This document shows positions 17,093 to 25,133 of a stretch of DNA of 64,000 bases, one piece after another. The translations under genes and the position numbers were made by a program. The stretch is from assembly GCF_900156505.1 (NCBI RefSeq), contig NZ_FTPR01000002.1, positions 496,001 through 560,000 on the forward strand. The letters are read 5' to 3'. The stretch's first letter is position 1. Each line of letters opens with the position of its first letter. A model generated the notes under the pieces. It was not told the origin of the DNA, did not search any database, and was given only the letters and a program-made list of their open reading frames with translations. Origin of the DNA: Yoonia rosea (GTDB lineage Bacteria > Pseudomonadota > Alphaproteobacteria > Rhodobacterales > Rhodobacteraceae).

Positions 17093-17701
17093 TTATGGTT
17101 CCACTTTCAGCATGCGTTGAAAAAGGTGATCCAGATGCGTGGCGGCATCCGGGAAAGGATCGCGTTCTCCCAAAACCGCACGCACTTGCACGTCGAAATC
17201 GGCGTAGTGCTGTGTCAGCGCCCAAATCGAGAAGATCAGATGATGCGGGTCTATTGCGGCGATTTTCCCCTCATCGGCCCACGCTTTGATGATTTCAGCC
17301 TTTTGATCCACGAGCCTTTTGAGGTCGGTCTTCAGAATCTCTTCGATCCGTGGTGCACCTTGTAAAATCTCGTTCGCAAACAGGCGGCTTTCGCGGGGGA
17401 AATCGCGGCTCATCGCCAGTTTGCGCTGGGCATAGCCCATGATTTCGGTGATTGGATCACCCGATCCGTCAAGTGCCTTGAGAGGGTCCAGCCATGTCTC
17501 AAGCAGACGTTCCAGTAGCGCTGAGTGAATGGCCTCTTTGGAAGGGAAGTAGTAAAGCAGGTTCGGTTTTGACAGGCCCGCCGCATCGGCGATCTGATCC
17601 AGCGTTGCCCCCCGAAACCCGTATTGCGAAAAAATATCGAGACCAGCAGAGAGGATCGTCGCGCGATTACGCTGCTGGATACGGGTGGGGGCTTTGGTCA
17701 T
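17093..17701 (-). CDS. rutR: TetR-family regulator of pyrimidine utilisation (RutR-like)
   Basis: A 202-residue TetR protein. The N-terminal helix-turn-helix (about 10-55) contains TILSAGLDIFSQYGFRGATLDQIADAAGLSKPNLLYYFPSKEAI broken over the usual helices. The C-terminal part has SRLFANEILQGAPRIEEIL...WADEGKIAAIDPHHLIFSIWALTQHYADF, matching the RutR/YcdC C-terminal domain that binds uracil or thymine in E. coli. It is divergent from the carbamoyl amidase gene. The 162-bp gap between them holds a perfect RutR operator, so it likely represses the catabolic operon and itself until pyrimidine is present. Confidence 0.88.
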   Translation of the reverse strand: MTKAPTRIQQRNRATILSAGLDIFSQYGFRGATLDQIADAAGLSKPNLLYYFPSKEAIHSALLERLLETWLDPLKALDGSGDPITEIMGYAQRKLAMSRDFPRESRLFANEILQGAPRIEEILKTDLKRLVDQKAEIIKAWADEGKIAAIDPHHLIFSIWALTQHYADFDVQVRAVLGERDPFPDAATHLDHLFQRMLKVEP

Positions 17702-17827
17702 GCCGATCCTTTGCTCAAAATTCAGGCGAAGCCGGGCCGGAATTGCCCAATTTTGCCTGTGATGGGTGCATCTGCCAGTATTTAGCGCAGAGAACTTGAC
17801 TGATGTAGTCTCTCTGTTAGCGTTATT

Positions 17828-17843
17828 TTGACCAGTTGGTCAA
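17828..17843. promoter_or_regulatory. RutR operator
   Basis: TTGACCAGTTGGTCAA is a perfect palindrome with 7-base arms and a 2-base centre, identical to the E. coli RutR consensus TTGACCA-NN-TGGTCAA. It lies 21 bp before the ATG of the carbamoyl amidase gene, in the gap shared with divergent rutR. A repressor bound here would block the catabolic operon and possibly rutR. Confidence 0.9.
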
Positions 17844-17863
17844 ACCAGAAGAGAGGAGCCTTC

Positions 17864-19114
17864 ATGCCAGCCCCCGGAGAGAACCTGCGCATTAACGGTG
17901 AGCGGCTGTGGGACAGCCTGATGGAAATGGCCAAGATCGGCCCCGGTATCGCGGGCGGGAACAACCGCCAGACCCTGACCGATGAGGATAGCGAAGGCCG
18001 CCACCTTTTCCAGAGCTGGTGCGAGGCTGCGGGTTGCACCATGGGCGTCGATGAGATCGGCAATATGTTCGCGCGACGCGAGGGGACAGACCCCGATGCG
18101 CTACCGGTCTATGTGGGCTCGCATCTGGATACCCAGCCCACGGGTGGGAAATATGATGGCGTTTTGGGTGTACTCGGTGGCCTTGAGGTGATCCGCACGC
18201 TGAATGACCTTGATATCAAGACCAAACACCCGATTGTCGTAACAAACTGGACTAATGAGGAGGGCACCCGTTACGCCCCTGCCATGCTGGCCTCGGGTGT
18301 TTTTGCGGGCAAGCATGCGCTGGACTGGGCCAATGACCGTGTCGATGCCGATGGCAAACGGTTCGGCGATGAGCTGGAGCGGATCGGCTGGAAGGGCACC
18401 GAAAAGGTCGGTGATCGCAAGATGCATGCGTTCTTCGAGCTACATATCGAACAAGGGCCGATTTTGGAGGCCGAAGGCAAGGATATTGGCGTCGTGACCC
18501 ACGGTCAGGGTCTGCGCTGGATCCAATGCACCGTTACCGGCAAGGAAAGCCATACCGGATCAACGCCGATGCACATGCGCAAGAATGCGGGGCGCGGTTT
18601 GGCGCTGATCACCGAACTGGTGCATGAAATCGCGATGAAGAACCAGCCCAATGCGGTGGGTGCGATTGGACATATCGACGTCTATCCCAACAGCCGAAAT
18701 ATCATCCCCGGCAAGGTGGTCTTTACTGTCGATATGCGGACGCATCTACTGGATAAGCTGAACGGTATGGTGGCCGAACTGATGGAGCGTGCGCCAAAGA
18801 TTTGCGAAGAGATCGGCGTGACATTCGAGGCCGAGATCGTCGGCCAGTTCGACCCGCCCGCTTTCGATGAGGGCTGTGTGAAAGCCGTGCGTGATGCGGC
18901 CGAGCGGCTGGGGTATAGCCACATGGATATCGTCTCGGGTGCCGGGCATGATGCCTGCTGGATCAATGATATCTACCCGACGGCAATGGTGATGTGCCCT
19001 TGCGTCGACGGGCTCAGCCATAACGAGGCGGAAGAGATTTCACCGGCATGGGCGGCGGCGGGGACGGATGTGCTGTTTCACGCGGTGGTCGAGACGGCGG
19101 AGATTGTCGGGTGA
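17864..19114 (+). CDS. N-carbamoyl-beta-alanine amidase (M20-fold Zn hydrolase)
   Basis: A 416-residue M20/M28-type amidase of the beta-ureidopropionase / L-carbamoylase family. It begins at ATG 17864 behind AGAGGAGCC; the frame is open upstream, but the operator lies there. Zinc-site motifs are VGSHLDTQPTGGKYDGVLGVLGGLE (H and D ligands) and WTNEEGTRYAPAMLASGVF (E-E). A C-terminal SGAGHDACWI motif follows. ELHIEQGPILE is a family signature. It hydrolyses N-carbamoyl-beta-alanine to beta-alanine, CO2 and NH3, the third step after PreTA and dihydropyrimidinase. It is the first gene of the RutR-controlled operon. Confidence 0.92.
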   Translation: MPAPGENLRINGERLWDSLMEMAKIGPGIAGGNNRQTLTDEDSEGRHLFQSWCEAAGCTMGVDEIGNMFARREGTDPDALPVYVGSHLDTQPTGGKYDGVLGVLGGLEVIRTLNDLDIKTKHPIVVTNWTNEEGTRYAPAMLASGVFAGKHALDWANDRVDADGKRFGDELERIGWKGTEKVGDRKMHAFFELHIEQGPILEAEGKDIGVVTHGQGLRWIQCTVTGKESHTGSTPMHMRKNAGRGLALITELVHEIAMKNQPNAVGAIGHIDVYPNSRNIIPGKVVFTVDMRTHLLDKLNGMVAELMERAPKICEEIGVTFEAEIVGQFDPPAFDEGCVKAVRDAAERLGYSHMDIVSGAGHDACWINDIYPTAMVMCPCVDGLSHNEAEEISPAWAAAGTDVLFHAVVETAEIVG

Positions 19115-19326
19115 CGTCAGCTTTCTTCCGTCACTTCATTTATTTTGCGCCAGCTTTTGCACTGATTTCGATCGCAATTGACTTTGTTTTCGGTCCGACA
19201 TGGCCGCCAGAGTTTCGCGAGATCGCCATTTCGGCTGTCACTGCGGGCCTCGTCTACGCCACATTGAGGATGTTTTGGGGCGGACTCAAAAAAGAAAAGG
19301 GGGAACAAGATGACCAAAGTAATTAA
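19111..19326 (+). CDS. Small two-helix membrane protein in the pyrimidine operon
   Basis: A 71-residue protein from GTG 19111, which overlaps the previous stop (GTGA), and running 17 bp into the dihydropyrimidinase gene. Two hydrophobic helices are visible (FIYFAPAFALISIAIDFVF and IAISAVTAGLVYATLRMFW), with a basic-acidic tail GLKKEKGEQDDQSN that overlaps the next ribosome binding site. No family is recognised. The tight coupling at both ends argues that it is really translated; a role with the transporter or enzymes is only a guess. Confidence 0.65.
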   Translation: MTSAFFRHFIYFAPAFALISIAIDFVFGPTWPPEFREIAISAVTAGLVYATLRMFWGGLKKEKGEQDDQSN

Positions 19327-20764
19327 GAACGGCACCATCGTCACCGCGGATTTGACCTATAAGGCAGACGTGTTGATCGATGGTGGCAAGATCATCGAGA
19401 TTGGCCCAAACCTGAAGGGCGACGAGGAACTGGACGCGACCGGATGCTACGTCATGCCGGGCGGGATTGATCCGCATACCCATTTGGAAATGCCTTTCAT
19501 GGGCACCTATTCGACCGATGATTTCGAAAGCGGAACGCGCGCGGCGCTGTCTGGCGGCACGACAATGGTTGTCGATTTTGCGCTGCCTGCCCCCGGTCAG
19601 GGCCTGCATGATGCCTTGCAGATGTGGGACAATAAATCCGGCCGTGCGAACTGCGATTATTCCTTCCACATGGCCGTCACATGGTGGGGCGAGCAGGTAT
19701 TCAACGAGATGGAAAGCGTGGTCAAGGACCGCGGCATCAACACCTTCAAGCACTTCATGGCCTACAAAGGCGCGCTGATGGTCAATGATGACGAGATGTA
19801 TGCATCCTTCTCGCGTCTTGCCTCGCTGGGGGCCATTGCGATGGTGCACGCAGAGAATGGTGATGTGGTGGCCGAACTCTCTGCCAAACTGCTGGCCGAG
19901 GGCAACACCGGACCCGAGGCTCACGCCTATTCCCGCCCGCCGCAGGTGGAAGGCGAGGCCGCGAACCGTGCCATCATGATTGCGGATATGACTGGTGTGC
20001 CGCTCTATATCGTGCATGTGTCCTGCGAAGAGGCGCATGAGGCGATCCGCCGTGCCCGCATGCAGGGTAAACGCGTCTGGGGTGAACCGCTGATCCAGCA
20101 TCTGACGCTGGATGAGAGTGAGTATTTCAACAAAGACTGGGATCACGCCGCGCGCCGCGTCATGTCACCGCCGTTCCGCAACAAGCAGCATCAGGATAGT
20201 CTCTGGGCCGGATTGCAGTCAGGATCTTTGAGCGTTGTGGCCACCGACCACTGCGCCTTTACTACCGAACAGAAACGCTATGGCGTTGGTGACTTCACGA
20301 AGATTCCGAATGGCACAGGCGGGCTTGAGGACCGGATGCCGATGCTCTGGACGCATGGTGTGGCCACGGGCCGTTTGACGATGAACGAGTTTGTCGCCGT
20401 GACCTCGACCAATATCGCGAAGGTGCTGAATTGCTATCCGCGCAAGGGGGCCGTTCTGGTGGGGGCCGACGCCGATCTGGTGGTCTGGGATCCCGAGAAA
20501 TCCAAGACGATCACGGCGGGGGCGCAGCAGTCGGCCATCGACTATAACGTATTCGAGGGCAAAGAGGTGAAGGGCCTGCCGCGCTTTACCCTGACGCGCG
20601 GGCATGTAGCGATCCATGATGGCGAAGTGCGCACGCAGGAAGGCCACGGTAAATTTGTGAAGCGCGAGCCGAATACGCCGACGAACAAGGCGCTGAGCAA
20701 ATGGAAAGAGCTGACCGCGCCGCGGCCGGTGGAGCGGACGGGTATTCCGGCGACGGGGGTTTGA
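19310..20764 (+). CDS. hydA: Dihydropyrimidinase
   Basis: A 484-residue cyclic amidohydrolase (urease-like TIM barrel). Zinc ligands are seen in GGIDPHTHLEMPF (H-x-H). The carbamylated lysine is in FKHFMAYKGALMV, and further histidines are in MVHAENGDVV and IVHVSCEEAHEAI. DHCAFTTEQK carries the catalytic Asp region. The C-terminal VGADADLVVWDPEKSKTI is typical of the D-hydantoinase/dihydropyrimidinase group. It opens dihydrouracil to N-carbamoyl-beta-alanine, the substrate of the amidase two genes upstream. Its start lies within the small membrane protein gene, with GGGGGAACAAG upstream. Confidence 0.95.
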   Translation: MTKVIKNGTIVTADLTYKADVLIDGGKIIEIGPNLKGDEELDATGCYVMPGGIDPHTHLEMPFMGTYSTDDFESGTRAALSGGTTMVVDFALPAPGQGLHDALQMWDNKSGRANCDYSFHMAVTWWGEQVFNEMESVVKDRGINTFKHFMAYKGALMVNDDEMYASFSRLASLGAIAMVHAENGDVVAELSAKLLAEGNTGPEAHAYSRPPQVEGEAANRAIMIADMTGVPLYIVHVSCEEAHEAIRRARMQGKRVWGEPLIQHLTLDESEYFNKDWDHAARRVMSPPFRNKQHQDSLWAGLQSGSLSVVATDHCAFTTEQKRYGVGDFTKIPNGTGGLEDRMPMLWTHGVATGRLTMNEFVAVTSTNIAKVLNCYPRKGAVLVGADADLVVWDPEKSKTITAGAQQSAIDYNVFEGKEVKGLPRFTLTRGHVAIHDGEVRTQEGHGKFVKREPNTPTNKALSKWKELTAPRPVERTGIPATGV

Positions 20765-21193
20765 ATGGATCATCATTCTGACCGTGTCGCGCGGGACAGG
20801 CCGGTAGCGCCGTTTGCGATCATTGCGGTACTGGTCGCGGTCGCGTTCATGTACGCCGACGGGTTTTTATCCGCGGCTTTGGTCCTCGTTGCCTTCGGAA
20901 CGGGGTATTTGCCGTGGGGACGAAAAGCTTTTCCTGCGGCCGCGGATGCCAGACTGTCGCCGATCAGCAAAAGAAAGCAGAGACGCATGGGGCGCGACGC
21001 ATTGCGCCAGATGTCTGATCCGGACATCGCGCGCCTGTTGGCCATCGTTCAAGGCGGGCGCAAGTTGGAGGCAGTCAAAGAGATGCGTGATATTGGCGGC
21101 TTTGAGTTGCGACAGGCCAAAGAGGCGATCGACCTACTTCAGGATTTTGGACAAGACTGGCGTCATGGACCGGATCCAGATTGGCAGCAATGA
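20765..21193 (+). CDS. Membrane-anchored protein with L7/L12 C-terminal-like domain
   Basis: A 142-residue protein with one or two hydrophobic helices (about 15-48; PFAIIAVLVAVAFMYADGFLSAALVLVAFG), a basic linker (SPISKRKQRRMGR), and a C-terminal segment (about 100-130) KLEAVKEMRDIGGFELRQAKEAIDLL. That segment closely follows the ribosomal L7/L12 C-terminal pattern (K-x-x-V-I-K-x-V-R-x-x-T-G-L-x-L-K-E-A-K-x-x-V). Start ATG directly abuts the hydA stop, and its own stop overlaps the ABC ATPase start (ATGA). Such L7/L12-like folds occur on unrelated bacterial membrane proteins. Its function in this operon is unknown. Confidence 0.7.
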   Translation: MDHHSDRVARDRPVAPFAIIAVLVAVAFMYADGFLSAALVLVAFGTGYLPWGRKAFPAAADARLSPISKRKQRRMGRDALRQMSDPDIARLLAIVQGGRKLEAVKEMRDIGGFELRQAKEAIDLLQDFGQDWRHGPDPDWQQ

Positions 21194-21987
21194 AAGACAA
21201 ATCGACTGTGCTAGACAATGTAGTTTTCGCCCGGGAACTGGATCTGACCTTTCAGACCAATGATGGCCCGGTCCATGCGCTCAAGAACGTGAATCTTGAT
21301 ATCGCGAAAGGTGATTTCGTCAGTTTCATCGGCCCGTCTGGCTGTGGCAAGACGACATTCCTGCGTTGTATTGCGGGGCTTGAGCAGCCGACTGGTGGGG
21401 AGATATCCGTCAACGGCATGACACCGGATGAGGCGCGCATGGCGCGGGCCTATGGCTATGTGTTTCAGGCGGCTGGGCTTTACCCGTGGCGCACGATTGG
21501 TGGCAATATCAAGCTGCCGCTTGAGATCATGGGGTTCGCCAAAGCGGAACAGGCTGAACGGGTGGCGCGGGTGCTGGAGCTGGTTGATCTGGCGGGGTTC
21601 GAGAAGAAGTTTCCATGGCAATTGTCGGGGGGGATGCAGCAGCGCGCCTCGATCGCGCGGGCGCTGGCCTTTGATGCGGATATCCTGTTGATGGACGAAC
21701 CCTTTGGCGCATTGGATGAGATCGTGCGCGATCACCTGAACGAGCAGCTGTTGCAGCTTTGGGCGCGCACCGAAAAGACGATCGGCTTTGTGACCCACTC
21801 GATCCCCGAGGCGGTGTATCTGTCGACCAAGATTGTGGTCATGTCGCCGCGTCCGGGACGGATTACCGATGTGATCGAAAGCCCGCTGCCCAAAGAGCGG
21901 CCTTTGGATATTCGCGATAGTGCGGAGTTTATCGCGATTGCGCACAGGGTGCGTGACGGGCTGAGGGCAGGCCATGACGATGTGTAG
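21190..21987 (+). CDS. ABC importer ATP-binding protein (NitT/TauT type)
   Basis: A 265-residue ATPase. Walker A is IGPSGCGKTTFLRC, the Q-loop is YVFQAAGLYPW, the signature is LSGGMQQRASIARAL, Walker B is ILLMDEPFGALDE, and the H-loop is VTHSIPEAV. The layout matches nitrate/sulphonate/bicarbonate-type importers (TauB, SsuB, ThiZ). The start is ATG 21190, overlapping the previous stop (ATGA). With two permeases and an NMT1-type binding protein it forms a full importer. From context, the likely cargo is a pyrimidine, hydantoin or related ring compound. Confidence 0.9.
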   Translation: MKDKSTVLDNVVFARELDLTFQTNDGPVHALKNVNLDIAKGDFVSFIGPSGCGKTTFLRCIAGLEQPTGGEISVNGMTPDEARMARAYGYVFQAAGLYPWRTIGGNIKLPLEIMGFAKAEQAERVARVLELVDLAGFEKKFPWQLSGGMQQRASIARALAFDADILLMDEPFGALDEIVRDHLNEQLLQLWARTEKTIGFVTHSIPEAVYLSTKIVVMSPRPGRITDVIESPLPKERPLDIRDSAEFIAIAHRVRDGLRAGHDDV

Positions 21988-22024
21988 GACCCTCCGGGGG
22001 GAGTATTTTTGGCAAGATGATGAG
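21988..22024 (+). repeat. Diverged member of the CCTCCGG...GTATTTTTGG intergenic repeat
   Basis: Right after the ATPase stop lies GACCCTCCGGGGGGAGTATTTTTGGCAAGATGATG, a variant of the motif found at 8462, 9681 and 63200. It forms most of the 45-bp gap before the next permease gene. Its function is unknown. Confidence 0.6.
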
Positions 22025-22032
22025 GTGGGCAG

Positions 22033-22953
22033 GTGAAGTCTGTTCTGCCAGTTCTGACCGTAATCGGGGCGATCCTGTTGTTCTGGATCGTGTCCGTTGT
22101 GCCGATGAATATGCATCTGACGGCGGATCTGGCACAGCGGCAGGATATTGTGGTTACACCTGATACGCCTGTGGCGCGGCAGGAGTATTCGGGGATCGGG
22201 CTGGCACTGCGCAACCCGCAATTATTTGGCATGACATACACGTTGGACCGTCCGCGTTTGCCCTCGCCCCATCAGGTTGTGGTGGAGATGTGGAATACGA
22301 TTGCCTTGCAGAACATCACATCGCGGCGGTCACTGGTCTTTCATGGCTGGGTGACATTGTCGGCTACGCTGCTTGGGTTTGTGATCGGGACGGGCCTAGG
22401 TGTTCTTTTGGCTGTGGGGATCGTGTATAACCGTGCGATGGATATGAGCGTGATGCCCTGGGCCATTGCCAGCCAGACCATTCCTATTCTGGCCCTTGCG
22501 CCGATGATTATTGTGATGATGGGCGCGATCGGCATTCAGGGGCTGTTTCCGAAGGCGGTGATCAGCGCCTATCTGAGTTTCTTTCCTGTCGTCGTGGGCA
22601 TGGTGAAGGGGCTGCGCAGCCCTGACGGTATGCAGCTTGATCTACTGCGCACCTATTCCGCCAGCCCCGCGCAGGGGTTCTGGAAGCTGCGTTTGCCGGC
22701 CTCGGTGCCCTATCTGTTTGCCTCGCTCAAGATCGGCATTTCGGCGTCACTGGTGGGTGCCATTGTGGCCGAATTGCCCACGGGTGCGCGTGCGGGTTTT
22801 GGCGCGCGGATGTTGGTGGGGGATCAATACGGGCAGCCGCTGGTCACTTGGGCTGCGCTTTTCGCCGCGGCGTTGACAGCGGCAGCATTGGTGGGGTTTT
22901 TCAGCCTGGTTGAACGCTGGACCTTGCGCCGGATGGGGATGCAGGCGGTATGA
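22033..22953 (+). CDS. ABC importer permease (NitT/TauT type) 1
   Basis: A 306-residue inner-membrane protein. The first helix (VLPVLTVIGAILLFWIV) is followed by a periplasmic loop of about 60 residues. A BPD_transp_1 domain comes next, with the EAA-like coupling loop (LLRTYSASPAQGFWKLRLPASVPYLFASLKIGISASLVGAIVAE). The start is GTG 22033 behind GGGCAG. Its stop overlaps the next permease gene by 4 bases. Together with that permease it forms a heterodimeric channel for the importer encoded here. Confidence 0.88.
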   Translation: MKSVLPVLTVIGAILLFWIVSVVPMNMHLTADLAQRQDIVVTPDTPVARQEYSGIGLALRNPQLFGMTYTLDRPRLPSPHQVVVEMWNTIALQNITSRRSLVFHGWVTLSATLLGFVIGTGLGVLLAVGIVYNRAMDMSVMPWAIASQTIPILALAPMIIVMMGAIGIQGLFPKAVISAYLSFFPVVVGMVKGLRSPDGMQLDLLRTYSASPAQGFWKLRLPASVPYLFASLKIGISASLVGAIVAELPTGARAGFGARMLVGDQYGQPLVTWAALFAAALTAAALVGFFSLVERWTLRRMGMQAV

Positions 22954-23801
22954 CGGGGACAGCGATTATCAGCGCTTTGGCGCTCTGGGCTGCGGGATGG
23001 TTTATCAACGCGCGGTTGGCGAATGGTGCTGCGGCAAAAACCCGTCTGGTCAAGTTACTGGTGCCTGCGATTTTTGGTCTGACACTGCTGATCATGTGGG
23101 AGCTTCTGGTGCGCCTGTTAGAGGTCAGCCCGATTATCCTGCCGCCTCCAACGATGATTGCGGAACGGTTTGCAAATGAACTCCCGACGCTCTGGGCAGA
23201 TTTTGTCCAGACGATCATCAAAGGGGCCATGACGGGGTACGTCATCGGAATGCTGGCGGCCTTTGGCGTGGCAGTCCTAGCAGACCGCTCGGATTTTCTG
23301 ACACGGGGTATTCTGCCAGTAGGTGGCTTTATGGCGGCCTTGCCGATTGTCGGAATTGCGCCGATTTTCGTCCGTTGGCTGGGGAGCGACTGGCAGTCCA
23401 AGGCGGCTGTGGTGGCCGTCATGGTGTTCTTCCCGATCCTTGTGAATACCGTGGCCGGACTACGTGACACAACAGCGATGCAGCGCGATCTGATGCGCAC
23501 CTATGGCGCGGGCTATTGGCCGACGCTGTTCAAATTGCGCCTGCCTGCGGCGATGCCGTTCATCTTTAACGGGCTTAAAATTGCGACGACTCTGGCGCTG
23601 ATCGGGGCGATTGTTGCTGAATTTTTCGGCTCCCCTACGGTGGGTATGGGTTTTCGCATATCGACCTCGGTGGGGCGTCTTGCGCTTGATATGGTCTGGG
23701 CCGAGATTGTCGTTGCCGCACTGGCCGGAAGTACTCTTTACGGATTGATGGCATGGATTGAGGGGCGGGTGACCTTTTGGCACCCATCGCAACGCAAATA
23801 A
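22950..23801 (+). CDS. ABC importer permease (NitT/TauT type) 2
   Basis: A 283-residue membrane protein with six or seven helices. The coupling loop is visible as LMRTYGAGYWPTLFKLRLPAAMPFIFNGLKIATTLALIGAIVAEFFG, very similar in layout to permease 1, indicating duplication. It starts with an ATGA overlap with permease 1. It is followed by a 48-bp gap and the binding-protein gene. Confidence 0.88.
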   Translation: MTGTAIISALALWAAGWFINARLANGAAAKTRLVKLLVPAIFGLTLLIMWELLVRLLEVSPIILPPPTMIAERFANELPTLWADFVQTIIKGAMTGYVIGMLAAFGVAVLADRSDFLTRGILPVGGFMAALPIVGIAPIFVRWLGSDWQSKAAVVAVMVFFPILVNTVAGLRDTTAMQRDLMRTYGAGYWPTLFKLRLPAAMPFIFNGLKIATTLALIGAIVAEFFGSPTVGMGFRISTSVGRLALDMVWAEIVVAALAGSTLYGLMAWIEGRVTFWHPSQRK

Positions 23802-23849
23802 TGAATTGAGCCCCGCAAAGAGGGCATAACAACTGACTAGGAGGTCAAA

Positions 23850-24842
23850 ATGAAAAAGATGATGATGGCAGCGGCGATGGCCGCTGGATTGGGTGGCATG
23901 GCCCATGCGGATGCCCACGCCAATGATGTGACACTGCAGTTGCAGTGGGTCACGCAGGCACAGTTTGCGGGATACTATGTGGCGCTCGATCAGGGGTTCT
24001 ATGAAGAAGAGGGGCTGAATGTAACCATCCTGCCCGGCGGTCCCGATATCGCGCCGCCACAGGTGCTGGCCGGCGGTGGTGCCGATGTGATGTTGAACTG
24101 GATGCCATCCGCGCTGGCCGCGCGTGAACGCGGCCTGCCGGTTGTGAATATCGCGCAGCCGTTCAAGACATCGGGTCTGATGCTGACATGCTGGAAAGAC
24201 ACCGGCATCGAAACGGTCGAGGATTTCCGCGGCAAGACGATTGGCGTGTGGTTCTTTGGCAATGAATACCCGTTCCTAAGCTGGATGAGCCAGGCCGGTA
24301 TCCCCACCGATGGTGGCGATGAGGGCGTGACAGTCCTGCGGCAGGGTTTCAACGTTGACCCGCTTTTGAACCGTGAGGCGGATTGTATTTCGACCATGAC
24401 CTATAACGAATACGGTCAGGTGCTCGATGCAGGTGTGTCCGAAGATGAGCTGGTGACATTCATGTATGAGGACCAAGGGGTCGCCACGCTTGAGGACGGC
24501 ATCTATGCGCTGGAAGAGAACCTCGAAGATCCGGTCTTTGTCGACAAGATGGTGCGCTTTGTCCGCGCTTCGATGAAGGGGTGGAAATGGGCCGAGGAAA
24601 ACCCGGTTGAGGCCGCAGGTATCGTTCTGGATAACGACGAAACCGGCGCACAATCCGAGGCGGCACAAATTCGCATGATGGGCGAAATTGCCAAGCTGAC
24701 CGCAGGGTCCAACGGCGCGCTTGATCCGGCGGATTTCCAGCGCACGGTTGATACGCTTTTGGCAGGTGGTTCTGATCCGGTGATTTCTGCACAGCCTGAA
24801 GGCGCGTGGACCAGTGCGATTACAGATGCTGCCTTGAACTAA
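23850..24842 (+). CDS. NMT1/THI5-like ABC substrate-binding protein
   Basis: A 330-residue periplasmic binding protein. It has a Sec signal peptide (about 1-20, ending HADAHA). The mature start NDVTLQLQWVTQAQFAGYYVALDQGFYEEEGLNVTILPGG carries the NMT1/THI5 pattern, in which a Q-x-Q-x-A-G-Y-Y loop contacts a flat ring in thiamine-precursor binders. A strong AGGAGG site precedes ATG. Thiamine-type homologues bind formylaminopyrimidine. Here, given the neighbours, a pyrimidine or hydantoin ligand is plausible but unproven. The ABC genes sit downstream of the pyrimidine hydrolases in one transcription direction, and a terminator follows. Confidence 0.88.
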   Translation: MKKMMMAAAMAAGLGGMAHADAHANDVTLQLQWVTQAQFAGYYVALDQGFYEEEGLNVTILPGGPDIAPPQVLAGGGADVMLNWMPSALAARERGLPVVNIAQPFKTSGLMLTCWKDTGIETVEDFRGKTIGVWFFGNEYPFLSWMSQAGIPTDGGDEGVTVLRQGFNVDPLLNREADCISTMTYNEYGQVLDAGVSEDELVTFMYEDQGVATLEDGIYALEENLEDPVFVDKMVRFVRASMKGWKWAEENPVEAAGIVLDNDETGAQSEAAQIRMMGEIAKLTAGSNGALDPADFQRTVDTLLAGGSDPVISAQPEGAWTSAITDAALN

Positions 24843-24852
24843 GCGTACGCTG

Positions 24853-24871
24853 TCCCGGTATTGATCCGGGA
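24853..24871. repeat. REP-like palindrome after binding-protein gene
   Basis: TCCCGGTATTGATCCGGGA has 6-bp arms (TCCCGG / CCGGGA). It resembles the CCCGGA-ATGA-TCCGGG palindromes at 44146-44205, which also follow a binding-protein gene. It may stabilise the transcript end. Confidence 0.55.
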
Positions 24872-24887
24872 GATTGCGATAATGAAA

Positions 24888-24915
24888 GGCTCCGTGCGGT
24901 GCACGGGGCCTTTTT
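24888..24915 (+). terminator. Intrinsic terminator of the pyrimidine transport operon
   Basis: A 10-bp stem GGCTCCGTGC / GCACGGGGCC (one G-T pair) with loop GGT, followed by TTTTT. It closes the operon that begins at the RutR operator. The remaining spacer to 25133 holds a short palindromic GGGTTACGCCCACCC motif and nothing else recognised. Confidence 0.9.
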
Positions 24916-25133
24916 CTATTCGTTTTACAGCACAGAACTGTGGGTTACGCCCACCCTACGCAGGGTAATCTGGACGCGAAGCAGCCACTTCCCATCTGTG
25001 CACCCTGACCACATCCCCTCGCGTTACCTGTGCCCCTTTCACGCGAACTTGAAGTGCGGGACAATCCGGCGCGTTCGGATTGTGTGTTTGATGTGCTATG
25101 TTCTTGGCATGATTTGCTGACGGGAGACCTGTT

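Noticed and set aside
24941..24963. Imperfect palindrome GTGGGTTACGCCCACCCTACG as a CRISPR or terminator element
   Set aside because: It is a single short copy with no T-tract and no repeat-spacer pattern; probably a short dispersed motif.
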